A DNA stretch of 64,000 bases. Source: Micropterus salmoides. Taxonomy: Eukaryota; Chordata; Actinopteri; Centrarchiformes; Centrarchidae. Below, piece by piece: positions 36,701-48,470 of this stretch. The position numbers and the translations under genes were made by a program. How positions within the stretch are numbered: position 1 is the first letter of the stretch; each line of letters starts with the position of its first letter. Location of the stretch: NCBI RefSeq assembly GCF_014851395.1, contig NW_024041150.1, positions 32,747,585-32,811,584 on the forward strand, read 5' to 3'. Under the pieces are notes generated by a model. That model saw nothing but the letters and a program-made list of their open reading frames with translations. It made no database searches and was not told the DNA's origin.

Positions 36701-39700
36701 AAAACAAATGAAAGAAAGCCACGTGCTGCAGACACATGGAGAAAGCATTTGTTTAAAATAGCTTGCACTAAGAAATGTTAACTAACAAATAAAATGCTTC
36801 GAGAAAGGTTTATTTGCACAATATTGTAATTTAGATATAAAAGAGACTAATGTCCATTGTCCAAAAAAAGTAACTTAAGCTAAAACAAGCTGATTACTAC
36901 ATTATCTATGTATATTTTTGAATATTTGTTTTGTTTCCCGTTATATAAATAAATTTCAATTCTTAAAAGTTTTTATTGCTCCAATTTTCTTGGGGAGGAC
37001 CCCCAGACTGCTTATTTATTCCAGCATTTCATATTTCTGCAAAATAGTGTTAAAAAATTTCTTGTCTTGTTCTCATGCATCATCACGTTTCGTGTATCAT
37101 CACGACCCTAATCTGAGCCCATATATCCCCACCCCTTCTCGGTGGTAAGAACGGCTCATTAGTGACTACCCTAATCTCCACCACAGTTTAATTTGTACAG
37201 TTGTTAGCTCAATTATTTGTCAACATTTTCTCAAAAGATGCGTGAGAGACAGGGACCAAGAGAGGAAGGGGGCCCACAGAGACTGCTCGTATGTAGGGCC
37301 CAGAATTTTATGCTACGCCCCTGATCACCACTTTTTAAAAAAATATATAAATTGTTATTGAAAATGTCAGCATATACATAAACATATAAAGGTTTTTATT
37401 ATTCATTCACCACATTGATCCGTTGATCACCACATCATCGACACATTTGCTGATGTATGATGTCATTGACGATGTATATTCCTCAAGGTTGATGTGTCTC
37501 TCCTGGGTTGTGGCCTCTCTGAACACACTCCAATCCGTGCTCCCGAAACAGTCCTGTAGAGCTGCTGTAGCCTCATCTGTCCACACTTTAACTGTTTTAA
37601 TTGTTGCTTTGACCCTTTTAATCAGCTGGGTGTTAATGGGCTGAAGAAGCAAAGAAACATGTTCTGATAGACCAAAATGGGGACGGGGGAGGGCTTTGTA
37701 GCTGCCAGGAATATTGGCGTAGATGTGGTCCAGCACGTTTGGTCCTCTGGTGGGGATGTAGACATGCTGGTGGAAGTTAGGTAAAACAGTTCTGAGATCT
37801 GTTTGATTAAAATCACCAGCAGCGCTAAAAACACCATCAGGTTGTTTTGTCATGTGATTGCTGATGACCTCATACAGTTCCTGTAGTGCATTTTTTGAAT
37901 TATAATTATATATAAAAACATATATAACATTATACAAACTATGTGTGGTCTTCCTTTTTGTCACAAACTTTTGTAAGGAGTCTGTTTGTAAAAAATAATT
38001 TAAATAAACTTTACTGTGGACTTTGTTAACTCACTGTTGAGAGGTTGAGAACAGATGGCGGTGTGCAGTCGTAACACTCTGACAGTGTTGTGTTTCCATA
38101 TCTGCATTTAACTTCATCTCCATCAGGGTCAAACACCAACAGGTTGAAATCTCTCTGACAGTTTGAAGGAACTCTGAGAGAGAGAGAGGGAGAGAGAGAC
38201 TGTGTTCGAAAACGGGCTGAACTGCTGTCTCAGAAGGTGTCTAACAGGACAGCGAGGCATCGAGGGCTGTTCGAAACAGCTCGAACAATCTCTTCTTGTC
38301 TCCTGAGATGCCTTCAAGCTGCCCCATTAGGCCAGTTTTGAAGGCAGCATTGATGGTGACATGATGCTGACTATGACCCATAAAGCAGCGTGGCTTTTAT
38401 AAGTTTATAAGTTTATAAGTTAATTTCTGAGGTGTCTGTTTGGCTTTTCAATAACTAGTTAGCTGATGCTAAGGCTAGCGTGTCTTCTGACACCCAGAAG
38501 AGACGCAAGACGGCGTGCTGACGTCACACGTTGCTGTAAGTGCTGCCCTAGAAGGCTGTTCGAAACTAATGTAAACAGAGCTTCCTTCACTTGAAAGTGA
38601 TTCCTTCTGAGGCAGCTGTCTATTATGGTATCGAGGCAGCGAGGCAGCCAGATAGTGAACAGAACTCCTGAAGTTCAGTTGTTAAGAATGTTTATGGCTT
38701 GCTCCTAAACAAAACGCCTGTTTTTTGTCAAAAAGTTGGACGAATATCGACATTTTATGAGGAAAATGTAAAAGGAGTGACCACAATACGCCACAGTAGA
38801 GAAAGAGAGAGAAAAAAATTAAAAAGAAAGAGAAAGGAAAAGAAATCTAGTTGAAGGAGCTCAAAAAGTGAGAAAACAAATAACTTTTGACATTTATTAC
38901 TATAGACGCTTTCAACGGTAACAACATAAACAAATGGTACTTAACTTCTGCCAGACTTCCGCAAGCAATTCATAACAAGTAAATCACCTTAGCTGCCAGT
39001 CGAAGAAAAGAAACGTTACTTGGCCAAACTGAAATGTGATATGGTCACACTACCAGAGCCATCCATTCATCCATCCATCCATCGTCAACCGCTTATCCTA
39101 CGTACAGGGTCGCGGGGGGCTGGAGCCAATCCCAGCTGACATCGGGCGAAAGGCGGGGTACACCCTGGACAGGTCGCCAGTCCATCGCAGACTACCAGAC
39201 CCAACACAATTTTGAGACAAGACTGTTTTTCTACCGACCTGTCTGATTTACCGCAGTGATTCCCACTGGGGGGGGTCTCCAACATTGACTGGTCTGCTGT
39301 CAATGTGTTTGCGGGAGAGAGAGAGATAGTGAGCGAGTGAGAGGAGGTGCTGAGCAAATATGCTCTGCGTGCAGCTCTGCAATCAAATACAAGTTTTCCC
39401 ATTAAATAGTAAAAAAAAACAAAAAAAAAACGGAAATCATTATGTGACGGTCAGCGCTGATAATGTGGTGGGGCGCCACAAATAAATGAATTAATGGGAA
39501 ACACTGTACTGGATATCACTCAACATTAGCCAGTAAACACAAACCCAGTAATAAACAAACGGAACGTTGTCTTCGGGCCAGGCGCATCACCTTGGCAACG
39601 CGTCAGATGATAGCGTCTATAAAACGTCCCAAATGAAACATTCAAGCAAATAGCTAACAAGCTAACACTAGACAGTGGTTACCTAGCGGTTGTCAGAAGA

Positions 39701-42700
39701 GACGCTAGCCTTAGCATCACTTAACTAGCTTTTGAAAAGGCAAATGGCTTAGAGATGCCTCAGAAATCATACTTAACAAACTTGGTTGGTTATAGTCATG
39801 GACTAATATCATAATTCAGTGTTTAGTTCTCGCTAATTTTTTTAAATATTGAAGCGAGAAAACCACTGAAAACTTTTTAAAACATATATTTATACGAATT
39901 CGGCTTGTTTGTCCACTATCTTTACCAGTTGTCATAAGCTGCCGCAGCCGCGCTGCTTTATGGGTAGGCAGCATCAATCGACACCATCGATGCTGCCTTC
40001 AAAACTGGCTGTTATGGGGGCCGTTTGAAGGCATCATGGAACAGTACTCGATGCCTTGCTGTCCTGTTAGACACCTTCTGAGACAGCTGTTTAAACCACT
40101 TTGAACACAGCCAATGTCTACACACTCTGAAACCGCTGAATATCCCGCAGCTATCAAAAGCAATACTGCAAAAGAAAATACCATAAAACTTTGATTAATA
40201 GCCCGGGCTTTTATTTGCTAAAATAACTGAATTGACCCTGCCTATATTTGGGACAGGCCTTTAATTCCTCTTGCACAAATTGAAATAGGTTACTATGAAA
40301 CAGTTTATTCATTTAAAACAGAATATTACTTTCTTATAAAAATTATCCAATAATATCAAATACACGTGATTCATTTGATCTAGCTCCGACAGACGGCTTA
40401 TGTGCTTTTATTTTGAAGGCAGTAACCTAACGAAAATAACAGCAGGGTGCAGGATGAGAGAAGTGTGGCAGAAGTTAGCAGACAGAGAGGTTTGGACTTC
40501 ACATGACAGGATTCACAACTTGAATTCATTTTTCTGAAAAGCTGTTTTAATTATTTTGATTGGTGGACCCTTACAGACTAAAGGAATATAAATAATCAAG
40601 GAACGGACACGTTCGGCAAGCACTTCAAAGGTAACGTGAGTCGGCACTTTTCATTTTCTTTTCATCTCTTGTACCATGCCGGTTACACCAGTAAATCTAT
40701 TTGAATTAGACTTTGGGGTTTGTTATTTCAGTTAAATAAACTAAACTATTGTATTGTGGAGAATCTAACCAATCTAACGATGTGTAGCATGTCCATCCTG
40801 ACAGATTAATCATACGTTCAAACATTAATTTATAATTGTATTAACGATCTGAGGAGCTTAGAAGCAGCAAAAGCGGGCTGCCCTGCAGGGTTTAAGAGGT
40901 TTTATATATCCAAGTAGGGCCCAGGTAGGGACCAGCTGCGCAGTTGGTGGGATTTGAACATATTTTCTATTATCTTTTATACATAATGTTACATATGTAC
41001 AAAATAATATGAATACAACAACTGCATATAGTTGTGTTTTGTTTAGTTTGGGTTGCAGGTAGTGAGTCACTGTCTTGGTGGTTTTCTTTTCCTTGTTTTG
41101 TTTTGTTCTGATGGTCTGGCTTAGAGCTCATCCTGCATGTGGGATGAACTTGTCCCTTGCCCAGTGATTGTGAGCCCCCCTACCACTGGGTTACAAGTGA
41201 TCATAACACGAATCAAAGCAAGAGTGGAAGTGTTCACCTGTAGTATTACAGCTAAGACATGTTATGGCATTAATGACAACATCAATGATCCAAAAGGTAA
41301 TTTAGGAGAAGACGCAACTTTAAGACATGTGATCCTGCTGACATTTCTATATGAAATTCAAAGGCCTTTCATCTGACCTTGTTGCTTAAAACAAGTACTA
41401 TGTAAGGTTTATTAACGTATGTTACTGAAGCTACTAATGACAGATTGCAAAATGTGATGCCTAAATTGTTTATATACTTAAGTTGTATTTTTTACTAACA
41501 AAACAGTGAGGAGGCTTACCTCAAAACAGGCAGTATGGTGGTCTGGGGTGATCTGTTGGCCTGGTTGGTGTCTGACCGGTTCCTCAGCTCCACCAGAGTC
41601 AAAGCTCTCCATGCTATGATGCCATTTTTGATGTAATCTATCCAGGCACCACCATCTGACCTTCAGTAGGAAAGGCAGTTTTTACTGTTCTGCTGAGAAC
41701 CTGCGTGTTCATATGTATTATAGGTGTGCAGAGCTGACTTACAAGATATTAACTCTTAAAGTGGTGTAAGTACATTTACTCAAGTACTGTACTTGAATTA
41801 CATATTTGAGGTACTTGTACTTTCAAGTCTTTTGTTTTCATGCCACTTTGTACTTCTATTCCACTACATCTCAGAGAAATATATTCTACTTTACTCCACT
41901 ACATTTTTCTGACAGCTTACTAGTGGATAAAAAAGTAAATGTATACTTATAACTATAACTATAACCTATCTAACAGTGTACAAGTGCGCGCCTATTTTAA
42001 CTATTCATGTAAAACACTTGATGTTTCCTTCTTCACAAATGTCAGGAGTTACCGCTTTACTTTTGAAATATTTTAATAATTTACATTTATTTTTAATAAT
42101 ATTGAGGTTTGGATTATTGGTTGAATAAAACCAGCTTTGTGCTTTAGGTAATTGTGACAGCTTTTCTCATTATTTTCTGAATTTGTACAAACCAAACAAT
42201 CAATCAATAGAAGCAGCAGATTAATCCATAATGAAAATAATAATTTGCTGCTGTCCGATTCAAAATGTTCAAAATGGGCTCCACCTCAACCAACTACAAC
42301 AATAAAACATCTGAAGACTTCCTCCACCTTTTGGGAAAAGAAGATTTAGATTTTCTCATCATCCAGAAACTATTTGAAAATGACAGTGAAATAACATAAT
42401 GTAATGTTTTGCATTGTCATGGTGCACTTACCACAACTGAAAAGGAGTGTTGATGGAAACTTGGCGAGTCATGATTCCCTCTGTCTGACACCACACCAAT
42501 GTGCCGATCTCCTCATCGACCTTGTTTAACACTGCAGAACTCACATTTCCACAATTACCGCTGAAGCAGGTCCATGAGGTAATGTCTGCGCAAGCGTGGA
42601 AGTTCAACTTATAGTGAAGGTCCACCTGTAGTATTACAGTGAAGATGTGTGTTTTGTCATTAACGACAACATCCATGATCCAAATGGTAATTTAGGAGAA

Positions 42701-44983
42701 GATGTTTCTTTGATGACATGTATTTGCATTTGTCTGTGATCCTGCTGACACACAAGACTTGATAAAATCTATATAGTGAGACCAGGTATGGTTGTAACAT
42801 GGGGAGAGTTGTAACACCACCAATCCCGCATGGTGGTAGCCAAGGATGGAAAAAGGCACATTCCAACCCCATTATTTTCACATGGGTCAGGGTTCATACA
42901 CAGACCACAAGAACCACATGTAAGAATATTTTCCAAAATTCAATTAATCTTTTTTAGGGGGTAAAATATGGATTCCTTTATTGTGCAGTATGGGAGACTG
43001 GGGATGGTTGTAAAATGTTTGACATTTCTGTCTGGATCTCAGAGCTCTTTCAAGCCAATGCATTCAAAATGTGATTCGAACTAGTTACATGTCTCTGCTA
43101 TTAAATTGTGTAACTTATATCTCTGCAACACAGACAGAAAATGCATGGTTTAGTCTCAAAGTAAAATGTTACAATTTCCCCTATAGTCTGGGTTAGTTAT
43201 AACACACGCTGGGGTGAAAGGTAACATTATGTAATAAAAATTTTATCTAAACACCCCTAAAAAAATAATACAATAATTTATTATTATTTTCTGAAAATAA
43301 TTTTTTGTCCTCTAACGTTAGATTTTGGAGAAACACGAGAAGGAACAAGCAATTAGCCTACAGTTTTCTTATATTAAACGGATTTAATATCCCTAAATGC
43401 TGACATTTTTCAGTCTCTAATGTTTTACAGAATGATCCGCGACCACGCTGGCGGACTGGTCAGCTGCAGCCGAATCCTGTTTGAGTGTCTGTCAGTCTGG
43501 GTCAAACTAATACTTTCACTATTGGGGGGGGGGGAATGAGCGTCCCTTCCCAACTTGGACTGATCCTCGTTTTTGCTGAATTCTGATTGGCTCAATGGCG
43601 CCGATCAGACGAGTTTAATCCAAAAAATTTTGCACCAGTTTGCATCACGTTTTGAACTCCTGAACTCAGCCGAGGGTTGTGTGATAAGGACAACTAAGAT
43701 GGTAAATAAGGTGAAATGAAAGAAAGAGGAAAAAGAAATGTGTGGTGCCGAAAAAATAAGAATTAAGAAGAAAAAGATGTCGGCACAAGAGGCAGCTAAA
43801 TGCACCAAATTAACCGACCGTGTCATCGGAGATAAGGCCAGCTGAAGGCCCAGTCCCTACCCTCACCACCTTATAAAACTCAGTTAAAAAGTATTAGTTT
43901 GCCTCAATAGTAAATAACTTTGTAGCGATGAACTTCTCTGGGGACGGTCAAGAGTCGGTGCAAAAGAGTATTTATTCCAATTAAGGACAGAAAGACCCAA
44001 GCATAAGTATAAAGTGTTGTATTTTTAGACTTGGTGTCAACTACGATGTGCATGTCATGATCTTATTCAGTGGCCACGTGACCTGCAGCAGGTGTCTACT
44101 CGATGGCTCATCCTTACTACTACTTTGTATGTTATCAGATCCTTAAGCAAACACTATGCCATATTACCTAGGTGCTGAGCAAACATTACATCACATTATG
44201 TGGTGTTAAACAAACCTCCAAATTACCTCATCCTATCTGCACTCTAAACAAACAGTACCTGCCGTACGTTAGCTAGGTTTTTGCATGTTCACAACTTGAC
44301 ATGGCTTCATCAGCTTCACTTCACATGTAGAGACATTGAAAGGTTATAAGTTCACACAGAATAATATTGCGTACTTGAAACTTAAAAACAGTAAAACATT
44401 AATCGAACCAGTAATCAGACTGTCATCCTACTAATGATTATTAAACAACCTATAATCCCTCTTATGATGGAAAAGAATAGCATAAAAAAATTAAAATGAA
44501 CATAGGTAAGACATAGGCAAGATTAAAAATTACACAACAGCTTCCTTGGTGGAAGTTGCTCCCAGCAGCAGAAGAAATAGGTGCACAATATAAACAACAG
44601 TTTGCTATGTCCAAAACAACATCCTTCTATAAGCGAGAAATCTTTGTGTGTCTGTATATTAGCTGTTATCAGTGGAGTGATGCAGAGGGACAGGGTGATG
44701 ATGGACCCAGTCATGTTGATGAGGAGGGAGAGAAGAAAAACGAGGAGCTGCAGGAGGAGGAGGAGAAGGACAATGGAACCAGAAAAATACAGTGACAGGT
44801 ACAGGGGCAGTGTGCAGGGCTGATTAGGCAATCATATGTAGAGATAGAATTAGAAAATGTATTATTGTTAGTCATATTTATTCTCATGCATATGTAGCTG
44901 TACAATCAGTCCAGCACAGGGGAAGCTGAGCCAGGGAGAGGCATACTCAGAACTGAAGATGAGGGATTAAATTTTTGTGCAAA

Positions 44984-45029
<46 letters not shown>

Positions 45030-46322
45030 TCTATTTTATGCGACTTTATTGTAGTTTTTGAATATATTTAACTATTTTAGCACTCTGACGGGCTGTACAC
45101 ATGACATGTTTGTAGCAGTATACTTTAACTTACACTGGGCATATTTGAAATGTTTGCTACATTCCCTAGCTATGAAATTAGTTTTAATTTAATTTTAGAA
45201 TATTATACTAATACAAATAATTAATACTCCACAGATTCTGTGCAACCAAATTAAAGATTTTTATTAACAAATTAAACTCAATCAGCAACAGAAAACTACT
45301 TCCTTAAAGGAGAAATTAAGCATGTAACAAGATTTAACTGAAAACACAAAAACAAAAAAAGACTGAACACTTAAATTAGTACACTTTTAACACCCTCCCT
45401 CCTCTGAGGGAATAAAAACGAGCACACAGCTCCACACTGCTGTCTGACCCTTACTGGTCCACTGACCCCATAGGGGTCATTTACACTGGGGACGCTGGGG
45501 ACATTTTGTCACATCTCCATCACTTTTTGAAAGCATTTGTTAAAAATGTTCTGAAAAATAGCTTGCACCAAGAAATGTTAACTAACAAATGAAAATGCTT
45601 TGAGAAAAGTCATTTTGCACAATAAGAAAACATGCAATGCAATATAGTTTTCCCTCATATTTAAGCAGACATTTCCTCTGTAAATTGAGTATGCAGGAGA
45701 TTCTGAGTTTAATGCTAAAAATCATATGGGGGAAGACTCCCAGACCCACCCCACAAATATTTCAACATCAAATATTTAATTTAAATAGTGCAAAAAATCT
45801 TGAGCTGGTACTATGCAGTGGAAAAGGGGCTTTATTCTCTCCAACAATTAGTGAACACTTTTGCAAGGCATTGCATGCGTGATACATTCTCATTTGGGGG
45901 TGACCACCCCTAAAGGTCTGATGCTAGAATCTCCCCTGCTACAAAGCAGGCAATGCTATATATCCCACGTGGAATAAGGTCTAAACTAAACATGTACAGA
46001 GTGAATTTGGTGATTGATAACTTCTCCTGATTGGATAAATAGGACATGTTACAACTGACACCTGTTACAACCTGATATCCCCTAAATTTAAAAAATATAT
46101 ATAAAGACAGTCACTTTTGGACTACTGTCTTGCCAATATCCTATAAATACTGTTATCGTAGTCATATTGTGAAAACATGAATTAAAACAAAACTGAGCGT
46201 ACCGTCATAGATCCATCTGCGTTAGTGTTTTTTGGGTAGTAAGTCATCACTATTCCACGATAATGAGAAGCCTGGGCGCTGCAGACCACCACCAGCAGCA
46301 GCAGCAGCAGAGGGAGCGACAT
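30722..46322 (-). CDS. Array unit C: secreted family protein with C-terminal module, 431 aa, 11 exons
   Basis: Exons: 46203-46322, 42432-42625, 41520-41660, 38035-38173, 35302-35479, 34780-34921, 34041-34184, 33568-33620, 33450-33467, 33173-33243, 30722-30817. Splice sites are canonical and phases close exactly over 1296 nt. A signal peptide (MSLPLLLLLLVVVCSAQA) is followed by SHYRGIVMTYYPKN, a Cys-rich exon 2, WRALTLVELRNRSD, NLLVFDPDGDEVKC, YAVQLVMEDFP, PSCTEELYLPKFLPPTP and GESHPICFVVQAV. Many Asn-X-Ser/Thr sites (for example NVSS, NTT, NIT, NKT) indicate a secreted glycoprotein. Exon 9 is only 18 nt, at the place where unit B has its 836-nt Thr/Pro exon. Exons 10-11 encode MKVSALSSLSEDYIINNIIE then LPSDI-like MPSDIPLRLKS, a module also seen in units D and E. 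No transmembrane segment is seen. A start further upstream (46391) is possible, but the signal-peptide start fits the TATA position better. Function unknown. Confidence 0.85.
31440..32100 (+). mobile_element. pogo/Tigger-like transposase remnant in the last intron of unit C
   Basis: Parallel to 54350-54900 in unit E. It shows EWFTDLTQ-like and SSSFN..N.NAFFDNVDKVIQ segments typical of the CENP-B-type DNA-binding region, then a DFLKHF segment of the DDE region. Many stops. Presence in both units means it inserted before they separated. Confidence 0.6.
32150..32310 (+). mobile_element. hAT transposase C-terminal dimerisation fragment
   Basis: Encodes KLSLFSYTCDQTFSVMNLNK then RLRSRLTD, matching the hAT C-terminal signature (cysteine, F-S-x-M, N-K, R-x-R-L-T-D). 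The rest of the gene is not here. Confidence 0.65.
32400..33172. other. Intron 10 of unit C, 5' part
   Basis: Non-coding. 32610-32940 has diverged matches in unit D (48540-48660) and unit E (62770-62900). Confidence 0.55.
35650..36650 (-). mobile_element. LINE reverse-transcriptase fragment in intron 4 of unit C
   Basis: The minus strand gives FVDFISAFNTI (motif A), CVLSPLLFTLYTHDC (motif B area) and KFVDDTTIIGQI (motif C, xxDD). A downstream frame with KTKELNVDFRKK-like and VEQVNSFRFLGI-like text runs toward 35800. Frameshifted, inactive. Confidence 0.75.
36268..36300 (+). repeat. SINE tail remnant
   Basis: GGATAAAAGCATCAGCTAAATG followed by AATAAATGTAATG, the same 3' end as the SINE at 50583. 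Confidence 0.5.
37407..37964 (-). mobile_element. LINE endonuclease end and linker, same element family
   Basis: 185-aa frame with SAAGDFNQTDLRTVLPNF (GDFN box), GPNVLDHIYANIPG and FGLSEHVSLLL (LSEH in place of SDH), then ALQDCFGSTDWSVFREATTQ. This precedes the reverse transcriptase in the same orientation, so 35650-37964 is probably one broken element with a deleted middle. Confidence 0.75.
38201..40115. mobile_element. Long-TIR DNA transposon in intron 3 of unit C
   Basis: Left GTCTCAGAAGGTGTCTAACAGGACAG is the inverse of right CTGTCCTGTTAGACACC near 40060. The inverted similarity continues inward to about 38495 and 39690 (GCTAAGGCTAGCGTGTCTTCTGAC). The arms are nearly 300-400 bp. No transposase. 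The left end lies about 28 bp from the exon 4 acceptor, immediately beyond its CT-rich tract. Confidence 0.75.
39062..39182 (-). mobile_element. RTE/Rex3-like LINE 3' tail nested in the long-TIR element
   Basis: CCATCCATCCATCCATC (a GATG-type tail on the minus strand) followed by CGCTTATCCTACGTACAGGG and CACCCTGGACAGGTCGCCAG, a very common teleost LINE end. Confidence 0.6.
40116..41519. other. Intron 3 of unit C, right part
   Basis: No gene or well-defined element seen. 41230-41300 weakly resembles the sequence next to exon 2 (ATTACAG..AAGA..TGTTATGGCATTAATGACAACATC), so a small local duplication is likely. Confidence 0.4.
41764..41945. repeat. Common teleost interspersed repeat (AAGTACATTTACTCAAGTACTG type)
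   Basis: GTAAGTACATTTACTCAAGT, TTGAGGTACTTGTACTTTCA and CCACTACATTTTTCTGACAG occur in the order I know from fish genomes. Likely non-autonomous DNA element; lies in intron 2 of unit C. Confidence 0.65.
42626..46202. other. Intron 1 of unit C
   Basis: Holds a (CA)n run (44986-45027) and scattered GTTGTAAC-type words at 42790-43220 that look like a degraded repeat. Open frames at 44523-44831 are low-complexity Leu/Glu-rich shadows of each other. No supported gene. Confidence 0.5.
44986..45027. repeat. (CA)n microsatellite
   Basis: Uninterrupted CA dinucleotide run. Confidence 0.95.
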
Positions 46323-46417
46323 AGTGCCTGTGTAGTCCCTCTCCACAAAGAAAGTTAGCCTAAACACCAACACCAACACGTCTACTTCCAAAGACCGCCT
46401 CTCCTTCTCTCTCTCCC

Positions 46418-46427
46418 TTTTTATATT
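46418..46427 (-). promoter_or_regulatory. TATA box of unit C
   Basis: CCAAATATAAAAAGGGAGAG on the minus strand, the counterpart of the unit A and B boxes. Sequence just upstream is replaced by a hAT insertion. Confidence 0.55.
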
Positions 46428-46431
46428 TGGC

Positions 46432-47196
46432 CAGTGTTGTGACTAAGGTGTATGAATATGTAACGCAATTACAGTAGGCTAATGTAGCCCATTGCTTTAT
46501 GCTGTTACGCAGTAATACAATGCACTACTAATAAAATGTCAGTGATGTTACATGTTACAATCTCAGTAACGCACAGCGCATTTTAACCCAATATAAAGTG
46601 TTTGTTTTTTTAATAATTCACCAACACCAAGAAACATTTTGGCAGCAGAAAAAATATTCTGAAAACATCATTTGTTAAATGTTGGAGGGTCTCTAAGATA
46701 TTGAAAATATAGATCATGGATCATGCAGAAAAATAATTGTAGGCCTATAGGCCTTATATGTGTTTTCTTTAGCGATTACGATCATGATTAGAGAGGCTGC
46801 TGTCAGTGCATCCTGACCGATGCTGTCGGAGTGTCGTGAGATGTAAATAATCGATGACGTTGCTGTACTTGTGCGGAAATGCGCACAGCCCATTTCTGAA
46901 CAGACCCAGCGGCTGTTAATCAGAGTGTTCATTTTGATGACAAAGAGCCACCCGATCCGCGGATATATTTCTGCGATCTGAACATCACTAGAACCCACCC
47001 ATGCAGGCACATCTTACTATCTGAATAATGCGCCCATTAAATAACAGTGGATGTAGCCTAACTGAGAAACGACGCAAAAGTTGTGTAAAGCTTAACAGTT
47101 CAGACAGTATTATTGTAATATAACGTATCACTCTCAAATCACAGTAACTAGTTGTCTATAATGTATTACATTTTGGAAGTAACTTGCCCAACACTG
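46432..47196. mobile_element. Non-autonomous hAT element upstream of the unit C promoter
   Basis: Ends CAGTGTTG and CAACACTG form inverted termini, flanked by an exact 8-bp duplication TATTTGGC (46424-46431 and 47197-47204). This is the hallmark of hAT insertion. No transposase. The interrupted target is the conserved TATATTTGGCTTTCTTCCAC found intact upstream of units A and B (as TTTGGCTTTCTGACA). Confidence 0.85.
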
Positions 47197-48200
47197 TATT
47201 TGGCTTTCTTCCACAGGGAGATGACCGTCCAGAAAATCCCAATTGAGTCACATGTATGTCCTGAGACGCTGGAAAATGATCAAGCTGACAAAAACTTGAT
47301 TTACCATCTTAAAGTCATATGCAAAAAGAATTATGACCACATTCATGTAATCTACCAGGAACAGATGTGCCTCAGATAGAAATAAGAGTGGGAGGAAAGA
47401 AAACACACAGTCTCACAATAACAGCTCTGCACAGAGATTTAAAATAATTGCAATGGTAGCAGTGGTAATACAAACATCATCTGGGCTCTTATATGAAAAC
47501 CACAACTATAGACCAGTTCTATAGATCTACAACAACTGAGGCTGCCTGCTGTAATCAGACACCAGAGTTTTTGGACTCAGTGGTGATGTGTTGGTGTTTG
47601 ACTGTTTATACTGTTAATGTTTGATGTGTCATTGTTTTGGCAATGTGTCCCTGTACCTGTTTACAACAGATCTGATGACTGTACAAGTTTTAGTCATAGA
47701 AAGTGGGTCCAATAACCTAGATGAAGGTAAATAAATGTTCTAATATAATGAGGAAAGTAAAAGTAAATATTTTTTAAACCCCAAATAATTGTCTTGAATT
47801 TTGTTAACATTATTAAGTCACTTACGCTTAATTCAACTAAAGATCATTTATTTTTGCAGTTCACAACTGCACATTTGGCACAAAATCAAAAGCATCACAG
47901 ATATTTCAAAATATTTGTTCTACAACATGAACCTGCTTTTACATTCACTCAGTCATGAAAGCTGAAAATTAAAACCAAATCCAGCTCACACACTGTAAAT
48001 CTGAAAACATGTTTGATATAATGACCAGATTTGGAATTAACAGTGCTTTAGAAAAGCCATTTGCTTAACTGTGGCGTTGAAGCAGCTGACTTTGCGGATT
48101 TATTTGGCAGGCAACTGAAAACAACATTTTCCTGCAGGAGTCAATAAATGTTCATGTTGACACAGCAGGGATCGCTGTGGTTGCAAATTTCAGTTTCACA

Positions 48201-48263
48201 CTAGCTCACGAGGCGTAGAGTGATGTCTGATGGCAGCACTTGTCTCAGCTGTTCAGCTCTAAT
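48201..48263 (-). pseudogene. Array unit D: terminal exon remnant
   Basis: Encodes IRAEQLRQVLPSDITLRLVS then stop, the clear counterpart of unit C exon 11. The CAG acceptor of units C and E reads CAA here; a cryptic AG lies 5 nt inside. Exon 10 and the rest of the gene are absent, with only part of intron 10 recognisable (48540-48660). Confidence 0.65.
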
Positions 48264-48340
48264 TTGGACAGAAAATAGAAACAGTGGTTCTGAGATACCA
48301 TCATGATTTTTTCAGATATGATGGTTGTGTGTAAAGTGGG

Positions 48341-48470
48341 GGAGCATGGTTTCCACCAACATGTCCCTGAGCAAGACACTTAAACCATCGTTGCTACAGA
48401 GGCGCGCAACCTCTATGTAGCAATTGTAGGTCGCTTTGGAAAAGCGCGTCAGCTAAAGCAATAAATGTAA
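48341..48470 (+). mobile_element. SINE, 5'-truncated copy
   Basis: GTCCCTGAGCAAGACACTTAAACC and the tail GCGTCAGCTAAAGCAATAAATG match the fuller SINE at 50583. Confidence 0.7.

Noticed and set aside
44523..44905. Leu-rich and Glu-rich frames in intron 1 of unit C as a membrane protein gene
   Set aside because: Both come from one purine-rich stretch read on opposite strands; no splice support or recognised family.
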